From Nocardia anocheti (lineage in GTDB: Bacteria > Actinomycetota > Actinomycetes > Mycobacteriales > Mycobacteriaceae), in the NCBI RefSeq assembly GCF_029675105.1, contig NZ_JAQQFV010000005.1:532555-596554 (forward strand): DNA of 64,000 nt, read 5' to 3'. Below are positions 25,764-34,200 of the stretch, in pieces. The notes beneath the pieces were generated by a model, which made no database searches, was not told the DNA's origin, and saw nothing but the letters and a program-made list of their open reading frames with translations. The position numbers and the translations under genes were made by a program. Position 1 is the stretch's first letter. Each line of letters starts with the position of its first letter.

Positions 25764-25818
25764 GTCAATCTTGACACTGGAAAGATTGACACCGCGCGGG
25801 GAACTTGTCAATGGCAAG
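25764..25818. promoter_or_regulatory. Twin operator sites between doxX-like and TetR genes
   Basis: Site 1 is CTTGACACTGGAAAG (25770-25784), inside GTCAATCTT...AAGATTGAC (25764-25790, 9-bp perfect arms). Site 2 is CTTGTCAATGGCAAG (25804-25818), inside AACTTGTCA-A-TGGCAAGTT. The two 15-mers share CTTGxCAxxGGxAAG and are 34 bases apart. A repeated symmetrical site between divergent genes fits TetR control of both. Confidence 0.65.
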
Positions 25819-25839
25819 TTTGTCGGTCAGGATCTAGGC

Positions 25840-26409
25840 ATGGCCAAGGGCGGGTATCACCACGGGGATCTGCGGGCGGCGCTGCTCGAGTCGGCCGCCG
25901 AGCAGATCGCGGCGGAGGGGGTGGAGGCGGTGTCGTTGCGGGCGCTGGCCCGGCGGGCGGGGGTGTCGCACGCGGCGCCCGCGCATCATTTCGGGGATCG
26001 GGCCGGGTTGTTCACCGCGCTGGCGATCGAGGGATTCGACATGCTGGCGGCGGAATTGGCGGCGGCGGGGCCGGACATGCGTGAGGTGGCGGTGGCCTAC
26101 ATCCGCTTCGCGCTGGCCCAGCCCGGCCGGTTCGATGTGATGTATCGGCGCGAGGTGCTGCGGGCCGACGATCCCGACCTCGCGGCCGCTCGCGAACGCT
26201 CGGGTGCGATGTTGCGGACGGGGATCGCCGAGTTGCGCGCCGGGCAGGCGCCCGACCGGCAGCGGTCCACCCGGTTGGCGGCCTGGTCGCTGGTGCACGG
26301 GTTCGCGACGCTGTGGCGGGAGGGGGCGCTGGAAGGTTCGGAGCTGGCGTCCTCGGCCGATCCCGAACAGCTGGCGCGGGCGATGCTGGCGACGGTGCAG
26401 TTCGACTGA
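25840..26409 (+). CDS. TetR-family transcriptional regulator
   Basis: 189 residues from ATG 25840. The front reads MAKGGYHHGDLRAALLESAA, the typical opening of the AcrR/TetR subgroup with a WHG or similar C-terminal domain. HTH: VSLRALARRAGVSHAAPAHHF. The C-terminal domain contains MYRREVLRADDPDLAAAR. Probably represses the divergent DoxX gene and itself through the twin 15-mers. Ligand unknown. Confidence 0.85.
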   Translation: MAKGGYHHGDLRAALLESAAEQIAAEGVEAVSLRALARRAGVSHAAPAHHFGDRAGLFTALAIEGFDMLAAELAAAGPDMREVAVAYIRFALAQPGRFDVMYRREVLRADDPDLAAARERSGAMLRTGIAELRAGQAPDRQRSTRLAAWSLVHGFATLWREGALEGSELASSADPEQLARAMLATVQFD

Positions 26410-26510
26410 CGTGCGCGGTCGCGGATGCCGCCAGCGGTCCTGGGTGTCGCCGGACGTCGGAAGTGACCGGCGGAGGCAGCCCGATCGCCGAGGGGCCGAC
26501 CGGTGGCGGG

Positions 26511-27443
26511 CTAGCGGGACGGTCGGCCACCGCTCGGCGGCTCACCACCCGGACCGGCCGGTGGCTGACCGTCTTGCCCTGCCGGTGGCTGGCCGCCCTG
26601 GCCGCCCGGTGGCTGACCGCCGGGAAAACCGCTGTCGGACTGGGTGTTCTGCGATTTGTCGGCGACACCGACGGTGAGCGAGACCGCCATGGCGGTGGCC
26701 GGTGTCCCGGTGACGGTGGCGAGTTCGGCGTCCCAGCCGTCGCCGAAGACATTATCCGACGACAGCGTGACGCCGGACATGTTGCGGGTGCTGGCGGTGT
26801 AGCCGGAGTCGGCGGCGAAGACGGTTTCGCAGGCGTCCTGGGGGAGGGCGATCTGGGAGGTCAGGCGGGCATTGTCCCCGGCGACGGCGATGGACAGCGA
26901 GTCGTAGACCTCGAAGTGGATGTGTGGCCAGCGGCCGGTGTAGCAGGCGGGGAAGATCGAGGTGAAGGTGACCGTGCCGCTGTCGTCGGCGACCTGGACG
27001 CCGCGCAGATAGTTCTGGTCGGTGACGCCCTCGCTGTAGAGCGAGTACCGGCCTTCGCGATCGCAGTGCCAGACGTAGACGGCCATGCCGGTGCCTACCG
27101 CGTTGGTCGTCAGGTCGACGAGATTCAGGGTCAGCGTCATCGGAACGCCCTGGGCCGTCCCGGAATACGCGCCGAAACTGCCGGTGATATCCGAGCGCAC
27201 CACGCCCGATTCGATGAGCACATTGGGTCCGTTGGAACCGTCACCGGGGTACGGACCCGCGGTCTCGCCCGGTGCCGCGGCGGGCAGGGTGGACGGCGTG
27301 GCCGACGTCGAGCTCGTGGTACCGGGGGAATCGGTGGCGCAGGCCGCCGCGGCCGCGACTCCGGCGATGCCGAGCGCGCCCAGCATCCGTCGGCGCGACA
27401 TCACCCGCAGGTCGTGGCCCAGTCCGAGATCATGGTCGTGCAT
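26511..27443 (-). CDS. Tat-exported intradiol dioxygenase lipoprotein
   Basis: 310 residues from ATG 27443 (GGAGG upstream). The N-terminus has a twin-arginine motif (SRRRMLGALGIAG) and an Ala-rich core ending AAAAC, so it is probably exported folded and lipid-anchored. The intradiol ring-cleavage dioxygenase core shows the Tyr/His iron ligands: Tyr in AVYVWHCDREGRYSLY and Tyr/His/His in CYTGRWPHIHFEVY. These non-haem Fe(III) enzymes open catechol rings between the hydroxyls. The C-terminus is an unusual GGQPPGGQ/GQPPAG-type repeat tail (last ~45 residues). It is last in the run NRPS-exporter-binding protein, 92 bases after it. An extracellular catechol-cleaving enzyme here could act on catechol siderophores or host/plant aromatics (inference). 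Confidence 0.8.
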   Translation of the reverse strand: MHDHDLGLGHDLRVMSRRRMLGALGIAGVAAAAACATDSPGTTSSTSATPSTLPAAAPGETAGPYPGDGSNGPNVLIESGVVRSDITGSFGAYSGTAQGVPMTLTLNLVDLTTNAVGTGMAVYVWHCDREGRYSLYSEGVTDQNYLRGVQVADDSGTVTFTSIFPACYTGRWPHIHFEVYDSLSIAVAGDNARLTSQIALPQDACETVFAADSGYTASTRNMSGVTLSSDNVFGDGWDAELATVTGTPATAMAVSLTVGVADKSQNTQSDSGFPGGQPPGGQGGQPPAGQDGQPPAGPGGEPPSGGRPSR

Positions 27444-27535
27444 CGCGTCTCCTCCGCTTCTCCGGTGTCGAGGACGACGGTAGGAGCGGGGTCTGCGTCG
27501 AGGCTGGGGACGCGCTGGGAGGTCGCTGGGAACGG

Positions 27536-28636
27536 TCAGTCGGTGACGTAGCCGTTGAGGCTGTCGCGCAGGTCGGTGAGGATGGCGCGGGCGGCGGTGA
27601 GGCCGGTGGTGTGCCAGATCTTGTCGTCGACGGCGAAGACGCGGCGGTCGGTGGCGGCGCCGAGCTCCTCGAACTCGGTGGAGCGCAGCACCTGTTTGCC
27701 GTGGTCCTCGCCCTGCTCGCCGTCGAACATCACGTAGACGATGTCGCCCTCGGCCTTGGTGGCCAGCTCGTCGGCGGTGATCTCGTAGGACTGGCCGCGC
27801 TGGGCGGTCGGGCGCTGCACGCCGACATCGGCGAGGACCTGGGCGGCGAAGGTCTCGCTGCCCTGCACCTGGGTGGTGTCGGCGGTGAAGCGCAGCACCG
27901 ACGCCTGGGACTGGCTCGCGTTGAGGGCGGGGCCGAGGTCGTGGGCTTCGGTGAGGTAGTCGCGCAGGGCGGTCTGGGCGGCGGTGGCGCGATTCATGCC
28001 CGCGGCGTAGGCGGTGAAGTCGGACTGCCAGCTGCCGCCCTGACCGATGAGCACGGTGGGGGCGATGGCGCTCAGCGCCTCGTATCCGCCTGCGGCGGGG
28101 GCGATGTCGCCGAGGATGAGGTCCGGCTTCAGCTCGGCGACGCGCGCGGGGTCGGGCTGACCGATCCCGCCGACGCTGGGCACCTCGAGGACGCCGTAGC
28201 CCAGGTACATCGGTTGCGGGCGGTCGCCGTCGAGGGTCACCGCGCCCGCGACGCGCTCCCACAGGCCCAGCGCGCAGGCGGCGTCCAGGGCGGAGCTGGT
28301 GAGCACGACGATGCGCTGCGGGTCGGCGGGCACCTGGGAGACGCCCGCGGTGTGGGTGACCGCGCGGGTCGCGCCGGAGCCGGGATCGGGGGCGCTGGGC
28401 AGCGGGCAGGCGGTGGCGGTGTCGCGGTCGGCGCCGACCACACCGGCCCCGGCGATATTGGTGGTGGTGCGGGTGATGGCGCTGGCGTCGTCGGTCTTGT
28501 CCGCGCAGCCCGCGGTGAGCGCGACGGCGCACAGCAGCGCGGCGCCGACGGCGATGCCGCGCGAGCGGACACGACCGGCCCGCTCGGCGGTGCGACGGAA
28601 TCGGGTGCGTTCTCGGGCGCTCACCGGCATGCGCAC
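27536..28636 (-). CDS. FecB-like iron-siderophore binding lipoprotein
   Basis: 366 residues; GTG 28636 or ATG 28630 as start. Long basic N-region, signal peptide and lipobox LTAGC (Cys about 44). A class III periplasmic-binding fold follows: RIVVLTSSALDAACALGLWE, GGIGQPDPARVAELKPDLIL, and a C-terminal TGLTAARAILTDLRD. This is the family of siderophore receptors of ABC importers (FecB/FepB), acting outside the membrane. No cognate permease or ATPase for import is next to it. It starts 39 bases after the exporter permease, in the NRPS operon, which is the main local evidence that the NRPS makes a siderophore. M. tuberculosis also has fecB close to ctaD. Confidence 0.85.
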   Translation of the reverse strand: MRMPVSARERTRFRRTAERAGRVRSRGIAVGAALLCAVALTAGCADKTDDASAITRTTTNIAGAGVVGADRDTATACPLPSAPDPGSGATRAVTHTAGVSQVPADPQRIVVLTSSALDAACALGLWERVAGAVTLDGDRPQPMYLGYGVLEVPSVGGIGQPDPARVAELKPDLILGDIAPAAGGYEALSAIAPTVLIGQGGSWQSDFTAYAAGMNRATAAQTALRDYLTEAHDLGPALNASQSQASVLRFTADTTQVQGSETFAAQVLADVGVQRPTAQRGQSYEITADELATKAEGDIVYVMFDGEQGEDHGKQVLRSTEFEELGAATDRRVFAVDDKIWHTTGLTAARAILTDLRDSLNGYVTD

Positions 28637-28675
28637 GAGGGTACTGCGTGGCCGCCGTGCTGCTCGCCGGGGGCG

Positions 28676-29464
28676 TCACCGGCGGCTGGCGCGGCGGAAC
28701 CCGATGGCGGCGGGGACGGCGAACAGCAGCACCGCGCCCGCCGACCAGATCAGTGTGAGGACGAGCGGGCGGGCGACGGGCCCGTGATCGGCCAGGCCAC
28801 GCATGGCGTCCACGGCCACCGACATCGGCTGATTGCGCACCACCGGCTGGATCCAGGTGGGGAAGGCGACCAGCGGGACGAACCCGGTGCTGAAGAACAT
28901 CATCAGCGAGGTGAGGATGGTGATGCCCTCGACCAGCGCGGCCTTGGCGGTGTAGACGGCCACGGCGGTGACGATGGTGGCGAAGGCCAGCCCGAAGATC
29001 ACCGGGACCAGCAGGAACACCAGCGCGGCCAGGGGGCCGTGGTGGAAACGGAACCCGAGCAGGAAACCGACCAGGATCACGGCGACGGTGCCCGCGAGGA
29101 TGCGGCAGCCCTCGGCGAGGATGCGCGAGGCCAGGCCGGAGGCGCGGTGCACCGGCAGCACCCAGAACCGGGCCAGCAGGCCCGCGTCGCGCTCACGGCC
29201 CAGCAGGACCCCGCTCGCCACCGCGCCGGACAGCGCGCCGACCAGCGCGACCATCGGGACTGAGCCGTAGAGGGCGTCCTCGCCGGTGAACCGCTCGATC
29301 TGCCCGCCGACCACGATGTCGAGCATGAGCAGCAGCAGGCAGGGGATGAGCAGGGTCTCCAGCAGGGTGATCGGGTTGCGGGCCCAGCGCAGCAGCAGCC
29401 GCTGGGTCTGGATGAGGGTGTGCCGGACCAGCGCGGTCGGGGAGCTCTCGGTCAGCGGTGTCAT
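28676..29464 (-). CDS. ABC-2 type exporter permease (DrrC/DrrB-like), second
   Basis: 262 residues with six membrane helices typical of ABC-2 drug-exporter permeases: NPITLLETLLIPCLLLLML, VGALSGAVASGVLLGRERDA (the conserved coupling stretch), ILVGFLLGFRF, and the closing FSTGFVPLVAFPTWIQPV then RNQPMSVAVDAMR. The ATG overlaps the stop of the first permease by one base (TGATG). Partner of the ATPase at 30279 and permease at 29464; together they form a DrrABC-type exporter, here probably for the NRPS product. Confidence 0.85.
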   Translation of the reverse strand: MTPLTESSPTALVRHTLIQTQRLLLRWARNPITLLETLLIPCLLLLMLDIVVGGQIERFTGEDALYGSVPMVALVGALSGAVASGVLLGRERDAGLLARFWVLPVHRASGLASRILAEGCRILAGTVAVILVGFLLGFRFHHGPLAALVFLLVPVIFGLAFATIVTAVAVYTAKAALVEGITILTSLMMFFSTGFVPLVAFPTWIQPVVRNQPMSVAVDAMRGLADHGPVARPLVLTLIWSAGAVLLFAVPAAIGFRRASRR

Positions 29465-30282
29465 CACGACCTCCGTGCGCCCAGCCGCACGGCCAGGGGC
29501 GCGCAGAGCAGCAGGATGGCGGCCAGCCACAGCAGTGACGGGCCCATCAGCGACCAGCTGACCACGCCCGCGTTGCCCGCGGTGTCCCCGGCCAGCGCGC
29601 GCAGGGCGATGGCGAACTGGGACACCGGCTGATTGCGCACGAACCACTGGATCCACTCCGGGAACTGCTCGGCCGGGGCCAGACCGGTGGAGAGCATGCC
29701 GAAGATCAACGGCGGCAGCACCAGCGCCTGGGAGGTGGCCTCGGGACTCCGGGACAGGGTGCCGATCACATCGGCGCCCAGGGTGAGCGCGATCCCGATG
29801 AGCAGGGAGAAGGCCAGGAAGCCGAGCGTGTGCCAGGTGTCGAGCCGGAATCGGAACCCGATGACGTAGCCCGCGGCGATGGCGGCGGCCAGCGAGATGA
29901 CCAGTCGGAACAGATTGGCCGACATCCGCGCCGCCACCGGGACCAGCGGCCGCAGCGGCATGGCGCCGAAGCGGCGGTTGAGCCCGGCGACGGCGTCGGT
30001 GGCCGACCGGAAGGCCGCGGAGATGGCGGTGAAGGCGGCGGCCTGCAGGATGACCAGCGGCATCATGTATTGCGCGTAGCTGCTGAAACCGTTGCCGGAG
30101 AACATCATCACCGTCTTGAGCGGGATGTAGAAGCTGGCGGTGAACGCGGCCGGGGCCAGCACCGAGGACAGCACCTCACCGGACTTGACGGCGGGCACGA
30201 TCAGCCGGGTGGTCAGCACCCACCACTGCTGGACCGTGGCGGGCGCGGCGCGGACGGTGGTGTGCCAGGTGGCGGTGGTCAC
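29464..30282 (-). CDS. ABC-2 type exporter permease (DrrB-like), first
   Basis: 272 residues from GTG 30282, overlapping the ATPase stop by 4 bases (GTGA). Six membrane helices. Shares with the second permease the late motif LSTGLAPAEQFPEWIQWF then RNQPVSQFAIALRAL. DrrB/DrrC proteins form the membrane part of exporters of lipids, antibiotics and siderophores. The two permeases probably form a heterodimer. Confidence 0.85.
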   Translation of the reverse strand: MTTATWHTTVRAAPATVQQWWVLTTRLIVPAVKSGEVLSSVLAPAAFTASFYIPLKTVMMFSGNGFSSYAQYMMPLVILQAAAFTAISAAFRSATDAVAGLNRRFGAMPLRPLVPVAARMSANLFRLVISLAAAIAAGYVIGFRFRLDTWHTLGFLAFSLLIGIALTLGADVIGTLSRSPEATSQALVLPPLIFGMLSTGLAPAEQFPEWIQWFVRNQPVSQFAIALRALAGDTAGNAGVVSWSLMGPSLLWLAAILLLCAPLAVRLGARRS

Positions 30283-31280
30283 GGGACGGCCTGCTCGGTC
30301 GTGGCCAGATGGCCGGTGAGCCCGAGGAACACGTCGTCGAGGGAGGGACGGCGCAGGGCGATGTCGACCAGCTCGATCCCGGCGTCGTCGAGGCGGCGCA
30401 GCGCTTCGGCGAGGGTCTTGGCGCCCTCGGGGGCGGGGATGGTGAGGCGATCGGACTCCGGGGTGAGCGCGGCGAGGTTCTCCGGCGGCAACAGGGCACC
30501 GAGGGCGGCGGCGATGGCGGGCAGGCCGTCGAGGTCGAGGGGCACGATCTCGCAGTAGCTGCCGCCCGTGCGGTGCTTGAGTTCGTCGGCGGTGCCCTCG
30601 GCGATCACCACACCGTGGTCGATGACGATGATCCGGTCGCTGAGCGCGTCGGCCTCCTCCAGGTACTGGGTGGTGAGCAGGGTGGTGATGCCCTCGTTCT
30701 TGAAGCCGCGCACCAGGTCCCAGACGCCCTGACGGCTGCGCGGGTCCAGGCCGGTGGTCGGCTCGTCGAGGAAGACCACATCGGGGCGCACCACCAGGCC
30801 GCAGGCGATGTCGATGCGGCGGCGCATGCCGCCGGAGTAGGTGCCGACGCGGCGTGCGGCGGCGCGGTCGAGATCGAATTCGGTGAGCAGTTCGCGTGCC
30901 CTGGCCTGGGCGGCGGGTTTGCGCAGGCCCATCAGCCTGCCGAACATGACCAGGTTCTCGTAGCCGCTGAGCATGTCGTCGAGGGCGGCGTACTGGCCGG
31001 TGAGCATGATGCTGCGGCGCACGGCGGCCGGGTCGGCGACGACATCGTGTCCGGCGACCATCGCCCGTCCCCGGTCGGGGGTGATCAGGGTGGACAGGAT
31101 GTTGACCGTGGTGGTCTTGCCCGCGCCGTTGGGGCCGAGGATGCCCAGCACCTGGCCGGGGGCGGCGGCGAAGTCGACCCCGCGTAGGGCGTGCACGTCG
31201 CCGAAGGATTTCTCGATGCCCTCGACGACCACACCGCCGGTGCGCGCGGGGCTGGGGGCGAGAGTGGGTTCGACGCTCAT
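30279..31280 (-). CDS. ABC exporter ATPase (DrrA-like)
   Basis: 333 residues from ATG 31280. Walker [13 protein letters not shown]-loop [10 protein letters not shown], signature YSGGMRRR, Walker [14 protein letters not shown], switch region TTQYLEEAD. The C-terminal extension after about residue 230 ([20 protein letters not shown]) is characteristic of DrrA-type drug and lipid exporters. Its ATG overlaps the NRPS stop (ATGA), tying export to synthesis. Confidence 0.9.
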   Translation of the reverse strand: MSVEPTLAPSPARTGGVVVEGIEKSFGDVHALRGVDFAAAPGQVLGILGPNGAGKTTTVNILSTLITPDRGRAMVAGHDVVADPAAVRRSIMLTGQYAALDDMLSGYENLVMFGRLMGLRKPAAQARARELLTEFDLDRAAARRVGTYSGGMRRRIDIACGLVVRPDVVFLDEPTTGLDPRSRQGVWDLVRGFKNEGITTLLTTQYLEEADALSDRIIVIDHGVVIAEGTADELKHRTGGSYCEIVPLDLDGLPAIAAALGALLPPENLAALTPESDRLTIPAPEGAKTLAEALRRLDDAGIELVDIALRRPSLDDVFLGLTGHLATTEQAVP

Positions 31281-34200
31281 AGCCGGTCTCCTGCTTCCAT
31301 CTGGTCGTCGAGCAGTGGCGAGATCACCGACAGGGCCAGGGGAGTGGTCATCTCGTCGTGGGTCACGGGCACGTCGTGGCTGACGATCTCGCCGGTCACA
31401 TAGGGCCGCCAGCCGTCGGGGCCCATCCATTCCTGCGGGTCGACGGCGGCGCGGAAGTAGAGCAGGTCGCCGTCGTACACCGGGCGCGTGTAGCCGGTTC
31501 TGGTGCCCGCGGAGGCGTTGTAGGAGGCGGCCATACGTTCGAGGGTGGCGGCGTCGACGAGTTCGACGCCGAGCCGGGCGGTGATGGCGTCGGCGGCCTG
31601 CTCGGCGGTGGCGTCGGCGGGGACGTCGTCGATGCCGAAGATGGCGCCGAAGGTGTGGATGAACGCGCCCGCCGTGAGGCGTTCGATGCTGTCGCCGTCG
31701 ATATCGGCGGTGTCGGTGTCGAGCAGGGCGAGGACACCGACCCGCTCGCCCGCCGCGGCCAGTTCCACGGCCATGGCCTCGGCGATGAGCCCGCCGAACG
31801 ACCACCCCAGCAGGTGGTAGGGGCCCTGCGGCTGCACCGCGCGGATCTCGCGGACGTAGCGGTGCGCGAATTCCTCGATGGAGCGGGCCGAGGGTTCGCG
31901 GCCGCCGAGATCGGGGGCCTGCAGGCCGTAGAGGGGTCGGCCGGGGCGGAGCTGCTCGGCGAATCCCAGGTAGCTCCAGGACATTCCGGAGGAGGAGTGC
32001 ACGCAGAACAGGGCGGGTTTGTCACCGTCGGGGCGGATGGGGAGCAGGACGTCGAGACCGAGGCCGGTCGGCGCCGTGGGGGTCGCGGCGGTCATGGCGG
32101 CGGCTTCCTCGGCGGCGGCGGCGGTGCGGGCGGCGGGGGTGTCGGCGAAGTGGGCGGCGGCGGTGAGGGCCTGGGCCCACAGGTCGGCGAGTTCGGCGAC
32201 ATCGTCGTGGTCCAACAGCTCTGCGGCATAACCGAAGTCGGCGCGCAGGCGGTCGCCGACGACCATGGCGTTGATGTCGATGACCGCCATGACCGGCACC
32301 GCGCTGTGTTCGACGGCATCCAGGTCGCCGAGGTCGCCGGTGGGCAGCCAGCCGAGGCCCTCGAGTCCGGCGGGGGTCTCGACCGAGGTGTGCCTGCCCA
32401 GGTAGTTCACACAGATCTGGCCGGGCAGCCGGGACGGAAGCTGGTGGGCTGTTTCGGGATTCAGGTATCGGAGCAGGCCGAAGCCGATTCCCTTGTCCGG
32501 GACGGCCAGCAGGTCGTGTTTGACGGCGCGGATGGCGGCGCCCATGGCGGGGCCGCCGGTGCAGGCGTCGTCGAGGTCGATCCCGGCCAGGTCCAGCCGG
32601 ACCGGATACAGGTTCGTGAACCAGCCGATGGTGCGCGACAGATCCGCCCCCGGCACCACTTCCTCCTGCCTGCCGTGACCTTCCAGGCGCAGCAGTGCCG
32701 AGCGTTCGTCCACGCCTCGCCGGGCGCGCCAGCGGGCGAGGGCCAGGGCGAGGGTGGCGAGCAGGGCGTCGGTGACGCCGCCGTGGAACAGCCGGGGCAG
32801 GGTGGTGAGCAGGGCGGTGGTAGTGGCTTCGTCCACCTCGATGTCGAGGCGGCGCACGGTGTGGCCCCGGTCGATGGCGGGATCGAGCGGGCGGGCGCCG
32901 AGCAGAGGGTCGGGGCCGCCGACCACACGCTGCCAGTAGTCGAGTTCGGCGACGCGGCGGTCGGTGTGCGCCTGTTCGGTGAGGGCGTGCGACCAGCGGC
33001 GCACCGAGGTGCCGACCTCCGGGAGCACCGGGGTGGTGTCCGCGGCGATCTGGGCCCAGGCGGCGATGAGGTCCTGCACCAGGATGCGCCAGGACACGCT
33101 GTCGATCACCAGGTGATGGGCGACGACGATCAGGCGGCCGGGCCGGGTGCGCGATCCGGCGTCGCCGACCGGGTCGAGCCAGACGAACTGGAGGACGACG
33201 CCGGTCGCGGGATCGAGCCGGTTCATCGCGGAATCCAGTGCGGTCTGGGCATATTCGCGCAGCTCCACGGGGTCGACAGCGGCGTCGAACTCGGTGCGGT
33301 GCACGAGCGCGTCGACGTCGACTGAGCCGGGTTCGGTCACGCGCAGCCGCCAGTCGTCGCCGTCGCGCCACAGGCGCGAGCGCATCATGTCGTGCCGGTC
33401 GATGACGGCGGTGAGGGTGGCGGTCAGCCGGGTGCGGTCGATGCCGACGGGCAGCTCGAGCACGGCGGTCTGGACGAATCGGTCGAAGTCGCCGCCGCGT
33501 TCGATCATGTACCGCACGATCGGGGTGAGCGGCAGCTCACCGATACCGCCGCCGGGCAGTTCCTCGAGCGCCTCCACCGTCTCGCCCGCGTCGATGACGG
33601 CGCCCAGCGCGGCGACGGTGCGATGTTCGAAGACCTGGAGCGGAGTGCAGTGCACGCCACGCTGTTTCGCCTGGGTGACCACCTGGATGGCGAGAATGCT
33701 GTCGCCGCCGAGGGCGAAGAACGAGTCGTCCACGCCCACCTGTTCGCGGCCGAGCAGTTCGGCGTAGATCTCGGCGAGGACCTGCTCGGTTGCGGTTCCG
33801 GGGGCGCGATAGGGGGTGTCGTCGGTGACGAACACCGGGTCCGGCAGCGCCTTGCGATCGAGTTTGCCGACGGCATTGATCGGGATGGCGTCCAGGACCG
33901 CGAACGCGGCGGGGACCATGTAGCCGGGCAGGGTGTCGGCGGCGACGGCACGCACGTGGTCGATATCGAGGTCGGCGCCGGGCAGACGCACCAGGTAGGC
34001 GGCGAGAGCGGTGGCGCCGGTGGGGCCCGGAACACCCAGGGTGACAGCGAGATCCACGCCGTCGACAGCGCTGAGCACCGCGTCGATCTCGCCGAGTTCG
34101 ATGCGCTGGCCGCGCACCTTCACCTGGAAGTCGGTGCGGCCCAGATATTCCAGGGTCAGGGTGTGGTCACCGTGCTGGGTCCAGCGGACGAGATCGCCGG

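Noticed and set aside
31358..33325. Open + frame opposite the NRPS E3-TE part
   Set aside because: Composition is a repeat of Gly/Val/Glu codons with no recognisable motif; the minus strand there encodes an intact epimerase and thioesterase.
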